The notes beneath the pieces are model-generated. The model had not been told where the DNA came from. It was given only the letters and a program-made list of their open reading frames with translations, and ran no database searches. 64,000 bases of DNA from Aurantimonas sp036549475 (GTDB taxonomy: Bacteria; Pseudomonadota; Alphaproteobacteria; Rhizobiales; Rhizobiaceae): the NCBI RefSeq assembly GCF_036549475.1, contig NZ_JAZHLI010000002.1, forward strand, positions 1-64,000. Reading direction: 5' to 3'. Both the position numbers and the translations under genes were made by a program. Positions 18,181-27,200 of this stretch are shown here, piece by piece; positions within the stretch are counted from its first letter, which is position 1, and each line of letters begins with the position of its first letter.

Positions 18181-19128
18181 GTGACCCGGATCGTCACCCT
18201 GACCATGAACCCAGCGCTCGACCTGACGACATCGGTCGATCATCTGGAGCCGGAGGCCAAGTTGCGCTGCGGGCCGGCGCGCTTCGATCCGGGGGGCGGC
18301 GGCGTGAACGTCGCCCGGGTGATCCGGATATTGGGCGGCACGGCCGTCCCGATCGTTGCGGCTGGCGGGATCATGGGCCAGGCCTATCGCCATCGCCTCG
18401 ACGCCGAGGGGCTGGACTATCTCCTGATTCCGATCGCCGGCGACACGCGGCTCAGCTTCACCGTCTCCGACGGCGACGCGGCCACGCAATATCGCTTCGT
18501 GCTGCCGGGACCGGAGTTGCGGGAAGCCGAATGGCAGGCCTGCCTGGACGCGCTGGACGGACATATGGAGGAGGGCGGGTACGTCGTGGCCAGCGGCAGC
18601 CTTCCGCCCGGTGTGCCGGCGGATTTCTATGCCCGAGTCGCACGACAGGCCAAGCGGCATGGCGCGCGCTGTATCGTCGACACCTCGCGCGCGGCGCTGG
18701 CCGCGGCGCTCGACGAAGGCGTCTTTCTGGTCAAGCCCAACCGGCGGGAGCTGCACGATCTGACCGGGCTGGAGCTGGCCGATCCGGCAGGGCAGGCCGA
18801 GGCCGCCATGGATCTGGTACGGCGTGGCGCTGCCGAGATCGTCGCCCTGACGCTCGGGGCAGCCGGTGCCGTGGTCGCATCGCAGGCCGGGACGCTGCGG
18901 ATTCCGGCCGTCGCGGTGGAAGCGAACAGCGCAGTCGGCGCGGGCGACAGCTTTGTCGGTGCCATGGTGCATGCATTGTCGGAGGGGCGGTCGCTGCCAG
19001 AGGCGGCGCGCCATGCCTCCGCCGCCGGTGCGGCGGCCCTGCTGACGCCGGCGACAGAACTCTGCCGCGAGGCGGACGTCCGGCGGATCGAGCGGGACCT
19101 TGCCGCATTGATGGGGGCCGCCGCGTAG
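18181..19128 (+). CDS. PfkB-family phosphofructokinase-like sugar kinase
   Basis: A 315-aa ribokinase-fold kinase. It opens with VTLTMNPALDLT, typical of 1-phosphofructokinase, tagatose-6-phosphate kinase and PfkB. It has the substrate-side GGGGVNVAR motif near residue 40, LVKPNRREL in the middle, and the ATP/anion-hole motif AVGAGDSFVGAM near residue 255 with the catalytic Asp. GTG 18181 was chosen because family homology begins there; an in-frame ATG at 18076 is less likely. It probably phosphorylates a phosphosugar in the cytoplasm. Proximity to fixLJ suggests low-oxygen control. Confidence 0.83.
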   Translation: MTRIVTLTMNPALDLTTSVDHLEPEAKLRCGPARFDPGGGGVNVARVIRILGGTAVPIVAAGGIMGQAYRHRLDAEGLDYLLIPIAGDTRLSFTVSDGDAATQYRFVLPGPELREAEWQACLDALDGHMEEGGYVVASGSLPPGVPADFYARVARQAKRHGARCIVDTSRAALAAALDEGVFLVKPNRRELHDLTGLELADPAGQAEAAMDLVRRGAAEIVALTLGAAGAVVASQAGTLRIPAVAVEANSAVGAGDSFVGAMVHALSEGRSLPEAARHASAAGAAALLTPATELCREADVRRIERDLAALMGAAA

Positions 19129-19293
19129 AAAGGATAGGCCTCGGATTCACCGCGCGGCGGTGGCCGGCGCGGCGCGTTCGACGGACCGCAAGCGGATAGG
19201 ACGTTCTGGCAACTTGACCGCGCGGCCGGCAGGGTGGAAGGGTCGACGGGCAAAAGGGGGCATCTTCCCGCATCTGCCATTCGCGATCGGTCC

Positions 19294-21192
19294 ATGGAAT
19301 CCATCATCGAGCCACGACCGGAGACTTCCCATGGAAGCGCCGCGAACGCCGCGCGCGCCCTCGAGGCGGCGGGCGTCGGGACTTGGCGCTTCGATCCGGC
19401 GACCGGTTCGTTCGATCTTTCCCGGATCGCGGCCGAGCGCCTGGGTGTCGAGCCGTCCGTCCAGCCGCTGCAGGCACTGCTTGCGCGTCTGCATGCCGAT
19501 GATCGGGCGATCGCCGAGCGAACATTCGCCGAATCGACCGGCGACGCCGCCCGCATCGATATCGACGTTCGCGCCGTCGCATCGGCCGGATCCGAGGAAT
19601 GGTTGCGGCTGCTGGGGCGCGCGCTCCGCGAGCCGGACGGCCAGATCCTGATCCATGGCATCCTCGCCGACATCACCTCGCGCAAGGCGGCGGAGAACGC
19701 CAACAGCCGGCTCGCGGCCATCGTCGCCTCTGCGGATGTCGCCATCATCGGCCGGTCGCTGGACGGGCTGATCACCGACTGGAACCGCGGCGCGGAGGCG
19801 ATCTTCGGCTATACCGCGGAAGAGGCTGTCGGCCAGCCGATCGCCATGCTTCTGCTCGAGGGTCAGGAGGACCAGGAACGCGTCGTCATGGAGCGGCTGC
19901 ATCGCGGCGAGGGGGTCGAGCATTTCGAGACCCGGCGCCAACGAAAGGATGGCGGCATCATCGACGTCTCCCTGACGGTCTCGCCGGTCTGGGATGCGGG
20001 TGGCCGGCTCGTCGGCGCCTCCAAGGTCGCGCGCGACATCACCGCCACGCGCCGCGCCCTGACCGAACTCGCCGAGCGCGAGGCGCGGCTGCAACTGGTG
20101 CTGGACACGGTGCCCGACGCGATGATCGTCATCGATACAGCCGGCATCATGCAGTCCTTCAGCGCCACGGCCGAACGCCTGTTCGGGCACCGGGCCGACG
20201 AGGCCATCGGCCGCAACATCAGCATGCTGATGCCATCGCCCTATCGCGAACACCACGACCAGTATCTCGCGCGCTATCTCGCGACGGGCGAACGCCGGAT
20301 CATCGGCATAGGTCGGGTCGTCGTCGGTGCGCGCAAGGACGGCTCGACATTTCCGATGGAATTGTCGGTCGGGGAGATGCGCAGCGGCGAGCATCATCTC
20401 TTCACTGGTTTCGTGCGCGACCTGACCGAGCGCCAGAACACCCAGCGCCGCCTGCAGGAGCTGCAGGCGGAGGTCATTCACATGTCGCGCTACACGGCGC
20501 TGGGTGAAATGGCATCGACGCTGGCCCACGAACTCAACCAGCCGCTGACGGCGGCGGCGAACTATCTGAAGGGGGCGCGGCGGCTCCTCGACGGCGGCGA
20601 TGCCGGGATGCTGCCGACCGTGCGCGACGCAATCGACCGGGCGGCGGACCAGGCCCTGCGTGCCGGGCAGATCATCCGCCGGCTGCGCGATTTCGTGGCC
20701 CGGCGCGAAAGCGAGCGGCGGATCGAGAACCTGCCGACGCTGATCGAGGAAGCCAGCGCGCTGGCTCTCGTCGGCGCCAAGGAGACCGGGGTGCGGGTCG
20801 TCTTCGACTTCGCGCCGGTCGCCGCATGGGTCCTGGCCGACAAGGTGCAGGTCCAGCAGGTCCTGCTCAATCTGATCCGCAATTCGGTGGAAGCGATGCA
20901 CGACTCGCCGCGCCGCGACCTGGTTGTCGCGACGTCGCTGGCCGAGGACGAGATGGTGCGTGTCGACGTCACCGACACCGGCACCGGCATCGCGCCGGAG
21001 GTCGCCGCGCAACTGTTCCAGCCCTTCGTGACCAGCAAGGAGCATGGCATGGGCGTTGGCCTGTCGATCTCCCGCACGATCATCGAGGCCCATGGCGGCC
21101 ATCTGTGGGCCGAGCCCAATCCCCAGGGTGGAACCATCTTCCGGCTGACCCTGCGCAGTGCCCGCAACAGGGAGGCCGAGGATGGCGAATAA
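19294..21192 (+). CDS. fixL: oxygen-sensor histidine kinase FixL
   Basis: About 632 aa: an N-terminal PAS-like region, a second PAS (about residues 145-260), a third PAS with FixL haem signature, then HisKA and HATPase_c domains. The haem pocket resembles rhizobial FixL: His321 in HHDQYLARY corresponds to the proximal haem ligand and the Arg of IIGIGR to the oxygen-binding arginine. The H-box is LAHELNQP with His412; an N-box LNLIRNSVEA and G-boxes follow. No membrane segments are evident, so the sensor should be soluble. The start is uncertain: ATG 19294 or GTG 19234. The stop overlaps fixJ by 11 bases. Confidence 0.9.
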   Translation: MESIIEPRPETSHGSAANAARALEAAGVGTWRFDPATGSFDLSRIAAERLGVEPSVQPLQALLARLHADDRAIAERTFAESTGDAARIDIDVRAVASAGSEEWLRLLGRALREPDGQILIHGILADITSRKAAENANSRLAAIVASADVAIIGRSLDGLITDWNRGAEAIFGYTAEEAVGQPIAMLLLEGQEDQERVVMERLHRGEGVEHFETRRQRKDGGIIDVSLTVSPVWDAGGRLVGASKVARDITATRRALTELAEREARLQLVLDTVPDAMIVIDTAGIMQSFSATAERLFGHRADEAIGRNISMLMPSPYREHHDQYLARYLATGERRIIGIGRVVVGARKDGSTFPMELSVGEMRSGEHHLFTGFVRDLTERQNTQRRLQELQAEVIHMSRYTALGEMASTLAHELNQPLTAAANYLKGARRLLDGGDAGMLPTVRDAIDRAADQALRAGQIIRRLRDFVARRESERRIENLPTLIEEASALALVGAKETGVRVVFDFAPVAAWVLADKVQVQQVLLNLIRNSVEAMHDSPRRDLVVATSLAEDEMVRVDVTDTGTGIAPEVAAQLFQPFVTSKEHGMGVGLSISRTIIEAHGGHLWAEPNPQGGTIFRLTLRSARNREAEDGE

Positions 21193-21799
21193 TGCCGTCG
21201 TGCACGTCATCGACGACGATGCGGGCGTGCGCCAGTCGCTGGCCTTTCTCCTGGCGACGGCCGGGCTCGCGGTGCGGGTCTACGATTCGGCAACGGCATT
21301 CCTGGGGGAACTCGACGGGCTGCAACCGGGCTGCATCGTCAGTGACGTGCGCATGCCGGGGATCGACGGGCTCGACCTGCAGCGGCGGCTGAAGACGCTC
21401 GGCGTGACGCTGCCGGTGGTCATCATGACCGGCCATGCCGACGTGCCGCTGGCGGTCCAGGCGATGAAGGAAGGGGCGATCGATCTGATCGAGAAGCCCT
21501 TCGACGACGAGGTGCTGCTTGAGGTGATCCGCACCGCGCTGGCGCGCTGCGGCGATCAGGGCGGCCCGAACAGCGACGCCGTGCGCACGCGGGCCCGACT
21601 CCAGTCGCTGTCGCCGCGCGAGCGGCAGGTGCTGGACGGCCTGCTGGCCGGCCATCCCAACAAGACGATCGCCTACGATCTGGGCCTCAGCCCACGCACG
21701 GTGGAGGTCCACCGGGCCAATGTGATGACCAAGATGGAGGCGTCCAGCCTGTCGGAACTGGTCCGCATGGCCTTGCGCGCCGGCGCGCTGGCCGGGTAN
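21182..21799 (+). CDS. fixJ: response regulator FixJ
   Basis: A 205-aa protein: receiver domain with VIDDD, phospho-acceptor Asp55 in SDVRMPGIDG and Lys in EKPFDD; then a LuxR/GerE-type helix-turn-helix (LSPRERQVLDGLL, then LGLSPRTVEVHRANV). FixJ phosphorylated by FixL activates microaerobic genes. Codon 206 is TAN, with the unresolved base at 21799. Length and family end strongly favour a stop codon, but a tyrosine codon cannot be excluded from sequence. Confidence 0.9.
21799..21799. other. single ambiguous base (N), probable contig join
   Basis: The N falls exactly where fixJ ends and a truncated IS110 transposase gene begins. Two other Ns (23644, 27678) also sit at truncated repeated sequences. 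They look like joins between contigs rather than isolated miscalls. Confidence 0.6.
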
Positions 21800-22221
21800 C
21801 GAAGCGTGTTGATCAGTTGCGTCCTTTGCCGCACCAGACACTGGTGGGTGCGGAAGGCGACTGCACGGCCCTGCGTCTCGGTGCTCTTCACTGCCACGAA
21901 GCGCATCGAAGGTCGCGACGCCGCCTCCGCAATGGCCTCGGCATCCGCGCGATCGTTCTTCTGGCGCTCGACGAAGGGCTTCACGTAGACGGCCGGAACC
22001 AGCCGAACCTCATGGCCGTGCGCCTGCGCCACCCGACCCCAGTGACGCGACGTCGCACAGGTCTCCATCGCAACCACGCAAGCCGGATGGTCGGCCAGCA
22101 ATGCAATCAAACGCGGCCGCGACAGCGCCCGATTGTAGAGAACCGCCCCATCCGGCCCGACGGCGCATACCTGAAAGCTTCCCTTCGCCAGGTCGATCGC
22201 CAACATGCTGATTTTCGTCAT
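21800..22221 (-). mobile_element. IS110-family transposase, N-terminal part only
   Basis: From ATG 22221 the frame encodes about 140 residues of the RuvC-like DEDD domain of IS110 transposases: LAIDLAKGSFQVCAV (first Asp), VVAMETCATSRHWGR (Glu) and KNDRADAEAIAEAA (Asp pair). It is cut off at the N at 21799, so the C-terminal serine domain is absent. Either the element continues in a contig wrongly joined here, or only a fragment remains. IS110 elements move with the help of a bridge RNA encoded in the element's own non-coding end. Confidence 0.85.
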
Positions 22222-22335
22222 TGATGCGCCCTCCGCTTGGTTCCTATAGAACCGTCATGGCATACAAGATGCCGCTGCGTGGGGGCACCCACCGCATCAG
22301 TTCACAGATCGGTATGACAGGCGGATAGATTGCGC
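22222..22335 (-). ncRNA. putative IS110 bridge RNA region
   Basis: The non-coding leader upstream of the IS110 transposase start is strongly structured on the minus strand. A stem GATGC/GCATC (22268-22298) encloses an inner GTGGG/CCCAC hairpin with asymmetric internal loops, and a second hairpin GGTTC/GAACC lies at 22239-22253. IS110-group elements encode bridge RNAs in this end, with internal loops that recognise donor and target DNA. The extent is guessed, and the element's left end is not pinned. From 22336 to 22662 I see no gene. Confidence 0.35.
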
Positions 22336-22662
22336 AGCCTCAAACGGAAAGAGAGCTCCGGCGAAAATCGGTATCTATCGAGTAAGCCGCCGACCGTCAG
22401 GTTGGAAATCGGGCGTTCGTCGTAGGCCAGTGCCGGCTCTGTCCGTGAAAGCGGACGTCCTTTGCAGTCTTCGACGGTTTAACGCCATCGGTATCGGTTC
22501 CAGGCGTGATCGGGTTCGCCGGGACGCCTTGCAAGCGGTCGCAGCGCGATTGGCGTGACCGGATGAAGATCTTGGCAGGCAGCGACATACGACCGGGAAG
22601 CGAGCGTGCTTCGGCCGATTCTTCGGTCGCAATCGGAATTCAAACGTTCAAAGGAATGACCC

Positions 22663-23643
22663 ATGCGCATCACGATGATCGGTGCCGGCTATGTCGGGCT
22701 CGTGTCGGGGGCCTGCTTTGCCGATTTCGGTCATGACGTTGTCTGCGTCGACCGCGATCCGGCCAAGCTAGAACTGCTCGAACTGGGGCGCATGCCGATC
22801 TACGAGCCAGGGCTGGACGAGCTGGTGGCGCGAAACGCCGTGCAGAAGCGGCTGCGCTTTTCCGGCGATCTAGCCGGCGCGGTGGCGGCCTCGGACGTGG
22901 TGTTCATCGCCGTCGGCACGCCCTCGCGGCGCGGCGACGGCCATGCGGACCTGTCCTATGTCTACGGCGCGGTCGCCGAGATCGGCCGGGCGCTGGACGG
23001 CTTCACCATCATCGTCACCAAGTCCACCGTGCCGGTGGGCACTGGCGACGAGGTGGAGCGGATTATCCGCGAGGCGAACCCGCAGGCCGACTTCGCGGTC
23101 GTCTCCAACCCGGAATTCCTGCGCGAAGGCTCGGCCATCGAGGATTTCAAGCGACCCGACCGGGTGGTCATCGGCACCGAGGACGAGACAGCCAGAGGCA
23201 TGATGTCGGAGGTCTACCGGCCGCTGTCGCTGAACGCAGCGCCGGTTTATTTTACCTCCCGTCGCACGGCCGAGCTGACGAAATACGCCGCCAACGCCTT
23301 TCTCGCCATGAAGATCACCTTCATCAACGAGATCGCCGATCTGTGCGAGAAGCTGGACGCCGACGTGCAGGACGTGGCGCGCGGCATCGGCATGGACGGG
23401 CGGATCGGCTCGAAGTTCCTGCATGCCGGTCCCGGCTATGGCGGCTCGTGCTTTCCCAAGGACACGCTGGCCCTGGTCAAGACCGCCCAGGACGCCGAAA
23501 GCCCGGTGCGGCTGATCGAGACGACGGTGTCGATCAACGACCAGCGCAAGCGCTCGATGGCGCGCAAGATCGTCCAGGCCTGCGGCGGGTCGGTGCGCGG
23601 CAAGACCATCGCGGTGCTGGGCCTGACCTTCAAGCCGAACACC
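22663..23643 (+). pseudogene. UDP-glucose 6-dehydrogenase, copy 1, truncated at an N
   Basis: This copy encodes the first 327 residues of a UDP-glucose dehydrogenase: the NAD-binding GAGYVGLVSG, the middle domain, and the catalytic Cys in GGSCFPKDT. The N at 23644 then ends the frame after LTFKPNT. It is almost identical to the complete copy starting at 23767; scattered differences include a patch near 23240-23275. Truncation may be an assembly effect, since reads from two near-identical genes are easily broken here, so the real gene may be complete elsewhere. Confidence 0.8.
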
Positions 23644-23644
23644 N
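23644..23644. other. single ambiguous base (N), probable contig join
   Basis: Up to this base the sequence is almost the same as the second UDP-glucose dehydrogenase gene; after it the sequence is unrelated. That is the expected place for an assembly break in a repeat. The 122 bases to 23766 hold no recognised gene. Confidence 0.6.
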
Positions 23645-23766
23645 CATGTTCCGTTGCCTTCATCGGGACGCCATGAAGGCCGATCAGAAGCCCGGCTCAA
23701 GATCAGGCGCGGGTTCGCCTGTCGCGCCAAGGCGCAAAGCGACCACGGACTCGAGGGAATTGCCCC

Positions 23767-25122
23767 ATGCGCATCACGATGATCGGTGCCGGCTATGTCG
23801 GGCTCGTGTCGGGGGCCTGCTTTGCCGATTTCGGCCATGACGTCGTCTGCGTCGACCGCGATCCGGCCAAGCTGGAACTGCTCGAACTGGGGCGCATGCC
23901 GATCTACGAGCCGGGGCTGGACGAGCTGGTGGCGCGCAATGCCGTGCAGAAGCGGCTGCGCTTTTCCGGCGATCTCGCGGGTGCGGTCGCGGCCTCGGAC
24001 GTGGTGTTCATCGCCGTCGGCACGCCCTCGCGGCGCGGCGACGGCCATGCCGACCTGTCCTATGTCTACGGCGCGGCCGCCGAGATCGGCCGGGCGCTGG
24101 ACGGCTTCACCATCATCGTCACCAAGTCCACCGTGCCGGTGGGCACCGGCGACGAGGTGGAGCGGATCATCCGCGAGGTGAACCCGCAGGCCGACTTCGC
24201 GGTCGTCTCCAATCCGGAATTCCTGCGCGAAGGCTCGGCGATCGAGGATTTCAAGCGACCCGACCGGGTGGTCATCGGCACCGAGGACGAGACGGCGAGG
24301 GACATGATGTCGGAGGTCTACCGGCCGCTGTCGCTGAATGCCGCGCCTGTCTTCTTCACGGCGCGCCGAACGGCCGAGCTGACGAAATACGCCGCCAACG
24401 CCTTTCTCGCCATGAAGATCACCTTCATCAACGAAATCGCCGATCTGTGCGAGAAGCTGGACGCCGACGTGCAGGACGTGGCGCGCGGCATCGGCATGGA
24501 CGGGCGGATCGGGTCGAAGTTCCTGCATGCCGGTCCGGGCTATGGCGGCTCGTGCTTTCCCAAGGACACGCTGGCCCTGGTCAAGACCGCCCAGGACGCC
24601 GAAAGCCCGGTGCGGCTGATCGAGACGACGGTCTCGATCAACGACCAGCGCAAGCGCTCGATGGCGCGCAAGATCGTCCAGGCCTGCGGCGGGTCGGTGC
24701 GCGGCAAGACCATCGCGGTGCTGGGCCTGACCTTCAAGCCGAACACCGACGACATGCGCGACGCGCCGTCGATCTCGATCATCCAGGCGCTGCAGGACGG
24801 CGGCGCGAGGATCGTCGCCTATGATCCCGTCGGCATGGAGCAGGCCCGGCCGGTCCTCGACAACGTGCGCTTTGCGACGGGGATCTACGAGGCAGCCGAG
24901 GGCGCCGACGCGCTGGCCATCGTGACGGAATGGAACGAGTTCCGCTCCCTCGACCTGAAGCGGCTGAAATCGGTGATGACCAGCCCGGTGATGGTCGACC
25001 TGCGCAACGTCTACAACCGCGAGGCCGTCACCCGCGCCGGCTTCACCTATGCCGGCGTCGGACGGCGGCGCGACGCCAATGCGGACGCGCCCGTTCCGGC
25101 CGGGTCCACCCAATCCGTTTGA
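23767..25122 (+). CDS. ugd: UDP-glucose 6-dehydrogenase (complete copy)
   Basis: A 451-aa enzyme oxidising UDP-glucose to UDP-glucuronate with two NAD+. It shows the Rossmann motif GAGYVGLVSG (residues 7-16), the conserved FINEIADLCE helix, the catalytic Cys in GYGGSCFPKDT (about residue 260) and the C-terminal domain opening with GLTFKPNTDDMRDAPS. The short Ala/Pro-rich tail is not conserved. It is followed by a UDP-glucuronate epimerase homologue, so the pair could make UDP-galacturonate for surface polysaccharide. Confidence 0.92.
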   Translation: MRITMIGAGYVGLVSGACFADFGHDVVCVDRDPAKLELLELGRMPIYEPGLDELVARNAVQKRLRFSGDLAGAVAASDVVFIAVGTPSRRGDGHADLSYVYGAAAEIGRALDGFTIIVTKSTVPVGTGDEVERIIREVNPQADFAVVSNPEFLREGSAIEDFKRPDRVVIGTEDETARDMMSEVYRPLSLNAAPVFFTARRTAELTKYAANAFLAMKITFINEIADLCEKLDADVQDVARGIGMDGRIGSKFLHAGPGYGGSCFPKDTLALVKTAQDAESPVRLIETTVSINDQRKRSMARKIVQACGGSVRGKTIAVLGLTFKPNTDDMRDAPSISIIQALQDGGARIVAYDPVGMEQARPVLDNVRFATGIYEAAEGADALAIVTEWNEFRSLDLKRLKSVMTSPVMVDLRNVYNREAVTRAGFTYAGVGRRRDANADAPVPAGSTQSV

Positions 25123-25139
25123 CACGTCGCCGTCCGGCG

Positions 25140-25388
25140 ATGGATAGCGCCGAGGCACGATCGCGCCATCGGGCCGGACCGGCCCGGGCGATCGCCACCG
25201 GAGTTGCCGCTTTGCCCCAGGATGAGTTGGACGAAGGGACGATCGCAGGAGTCGGGCTCGTACTCGCTGACTGCTACCGGAAGTTCGCGATCGGAGCGCC
25301 GGCCATCCGTCCGCCTGGACAGGACAAGGCGACGTTATACGATGTGACGGGCGTCATTGCCCTTGAGGAAACGGACGGGCGGCTCTGA
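25140..25388 (+). CDS. small hypothetical protein (82 aa)
   Basis: An 82-residue frame between ugd and the epimerase gene; its TGA overlaps the epimerase ATG by one base (TGATG). The C-terminal half (IAGVGLVLADCYRKFAIG) looks protein-like, but I recognise no family and the ribosome-binding site is weak. It may be a real coupled leader gene or a chance frame. Confidence 0.3.
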   Translation: MDSAEARSRHRAGPARAIATGVAALPQDELDEGTIAGVGLVLADCYRKFAIGAPAIRPPGQDKATLYDVTGVIALEETDGRL

Positions 25389-26419
25389 TGACGATCCTGG
25401 TTACCGGCAATGCCGGCTTCATCGGCTTTCACGTGGCACGGCGCCTTCTGGAGCGCGGCGACGACGTCGTCGGCTTCGACGTCGTTAACGACTATTACGA
25501 GCCGGAACTGAAGGAAGCGCGGTTGCGGGCCCTCGAGGAGACCGCCGCCAAATCCTCGGGCCGCTACACTTTCGTGCGGGCCAATCTGGCTGACCGCGAC
25601 GCGGTGGCGGCGTGCTTTGCCACGCATCCGCCGGAGCGGGTAATCCATCTGGCAGCCCAGCCCGGCGTGCGCTACTCGCTGGAAAACCCGCACGCCTATG
25701 TGGAGTCGAACATCGTCGCCTTCACCAACATCCTAGAAGCCTGCCGGCATGGCGGTGCAGCGCATCTGACCTATGCCAGCACATCCAGCGTCTATGGCGC
25801 CAATACTGCGATGCCGTTCTCCGAGCACCAGGGCGTCGACCATCCGCTGCAGTTCTACGCCGCGACCAAGCGGGCCAACGAGCTGATGGCGCATTCCTAC
25901 AGCCATCTGTTCCGATTGCCGACAACGGGCCTGCGGTTCTTCACGGTCTACGGACCATGGGGGAGGCCCGACATGGCGCCGTTCCTGTTCACCCGCAACA
26001 TTCTCGAAGGCCGGCCGATCCCGCTGTTCAATGGCGGCCACCATAGTCGTGACTTCACCTATGTCGGCGACATCGCCGAGGGGGTGATCCGCACGAGCGA
26101 CAAGGCGGCGACACCCAATCCCGAATGGCACAGCGACCGACCGGATCCCGCCAGCAGCAATGCGCCGTTCCGCATCTTCAATATCGGCAACAATTCGCCG
26201 GTGAAGCTTCTCGATTTTGTCGAGGCGCTGGAAGAGGCGCTGGGCCGCAAGGCCGAACGCGAGCTCCTGCCGCTGCAGCCCGGTGACGTGCCCGACACCA
26301 TCGCCGACGTCAGCGAACTCGAGCGGGCGGTGGGATACCGGCCGACAACACCGGTGAAGGATGGCGTGCGCGATTTTATCGACTGGTACCGGGAATTTTA
26401 TCGGGTCCCTGCCGGATAG
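25388..26419 (+). CDS. UDP-glucuronate 4-epimerase-like NAD-dependent epimerase
   Basis: A 343-aa extended short-chain dehydrogenase/epimerase. It has the NAD motif GNAGFIGFH (residues 7-15), DVVNDYYEPELKEARL, which is typical of UDP-glucuronate epimerases, a catalytic Ser in STSSVYG, and Tyr-x3-Lys in YAATKRANE (about residue 156). FTVYGPWGRPDMA and the GDIAEGV region also match this group. It probably converts UDP-glucuronate, made by the upstream dehydrogenase, into UDP-galacturonate. The specificity is inferred from similarity and context. Confidence 0.85.
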   Translation: MTILVTGNAGFIGFHVARRLLERGDDVVGFDVVNDYYEPELKEARLRALEETAAKSSGRYTFVRANLADRDAVAACFATHPPERVIHLAAQPGVRYSLENPHAYVESNIVAFTNILEACRHGGAAHLTYASTSSVYGANTAMPFSEHQGVDHPLQFYAATKRANELMAHSYSHLFRLPTTGLRFFTVYGPWGRPDMAPFLFTRNILEGRPIPLFNGGHHSRDFTYVGDIAEGVIRTSDKAATPNPEWHSDRPDPASSNAPFRIFNIGNNSPVKLLDFVEALEEALGRKAERELLPLQPGDVPDTIADVSELERAVGYRPTTPVKDGVRDFIDWYREFYRVPAG

Positions 26420-26520
26420 GCGACCGCCGGGCAGGGCATCGGCTCAGGCGTGCGCCGACCGGTCGTGGACGGGGAAACGGAGCGGATGAACAGGACGGCG
26501 AGCGCCGCCATGTTCCTCCC

Positions 26521-26592
26521 TGGTCTGGTGCGGCCCGCTCCTTCTTGCCGCCGAAGGGATTGGCGAAGAATCCGACCATCTCGAGGACTATG
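26521..26592. repeat. degenerate copy of the 3' end of the hydroxyisobutyrate dehydrogenase gene
   Basis: These 72 bases align with 27785-27854, which covers the stop region of the dehydrogenase gene at 27801-28697, with about 11 differences. On the minus strand it still spells VGFFANPFGGKK, compared with VEFFANLFGGKK in the intact gene, but without the stop. It is a duplicated, decayed gene end. The rest of 26420-26606 has no gene I can support. Confidence 0.6.
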
Positions 26593-26606
26593 TCGCGGTG
26601 GCGCCT

Positions 26607-27200
26607 TCAGTTCATCGCGTACCAGATCCGCGGGTTTTCGGCCGAGGCGATCTTCAGCCACGACAGATCGGTTCTGTGCCACTCGCGCAGCACATTGCCG
26701 CGATTGTCGAGGACGAAGTCGCCGGCAGTTGTCCGTGCGACGAGGACCGCGTGACCCTCGCCATGGCGCGTGCGGGCTACGGCCATCAGCAGCGACGAAG
26801 CCGGTATGCCGGCGCGGATCAGGGCGCGGCGCTTGGTCAATGCGAAATCCTCGCAATCTCCGCTCGCTGTGTCGACGTTCCATACGTCGGAGCGCTCGTT
26901 GCGCGGCTTGATCGCGCGGTTGACCTGCCGGTTGACCCGCTCCAGAAGCCGACGCGACTGGGAATTCCATGCGATCGTCGCCGTGGCGCTGGGACGGCAG
27001 TCGCCCGGGTTCTTCTTGCAGAAGAGCACGTAGGAGAAGGGCGCGAGCGTCGTGCGCTGCATCGAGATCCGCTTGACGGCCTCGACGTTGTTCAGTGAGC
27101 GGGCAAATCCACTGATGCCGGCGGCGTGAGCCTCCACCAAGGTTGTTGCCGACAGCGCAACAACAACACAGAACTTCGCGATGTTTTTCAGCGTCGACAG
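26607..27200 (-). CDS. transglutaminase-like cysteine peptidase (BTLCP), secreted
   Basis: A BTLCP/DUF920 protein (bacterial transglutaminase-like cysteine proteinase). The catalytic triad is visible as Cys in SGDCEDFALTKR, His in GEGHAVLV and Asp in FVLDNRG. A TTG at 27140 gives 177 aa, but the frame continues upstream through a hydrophobic signal peptide (FCVVVALSATTLVEAHA) to a CTG at 27200. That CTG lies 5 bases after a perfect GGAGG (27210-27206), and a stop lies just upstream, so CTG 27200 is the likeliest start (197 aa). Relatives include LapG-type periplasmic proteases; the substrate here is unknown. Confidence 0.78.
   Translation of the reverse strand: MSTLKNIAKFCVVVALSATTLVEAHAAGISGFARSLNNVEAVKRISMQRTTLAPFSYVLFCKKNPGDCRPSATATIAWNSQSRRLLERVNRQVNRAIKPRNERSDVWNVDTASGDCEDFALTKRRALIRAGIPASSLLMAVARTRHGEGHAVLVARTTAGDFVLDNRGNVLREWHRTDLSWLKIASAENPRIWYAMN

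Noticed and set aside
18458..19273. Several arginine-rich frames within the pfkB-like gene region
   Set aside because: They are alternate frames of a clear kinase gene and have non-protein-like composition.
17962..19293. FixK-type or anaerobic (TTGAT-N4-ATCAA) boxes near the fix genes
   Set aside because: No convincing copy was found by eye upstream of the kinase or fixL genes.
19147..21210. 687-codon leftward frame opposite fixL
   Set aside because: It mirrors fixL, is rich in Arg, Asp and His repeats and has no recognisable domain.
22870..25158. Leftward frame with an internal protein repeat
   Set aside because: The repeat only reflects the two near-identical UDP-glucose dehydrogenase genes on the other strand, and the frame reads across an N.
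26398..26970. 190-codon leftward frame overlapping the peptidase gene
   Set aside because: It shares DNA with the peptidase gene in another frame and only contains the decayed dehydrogenase end by chance.
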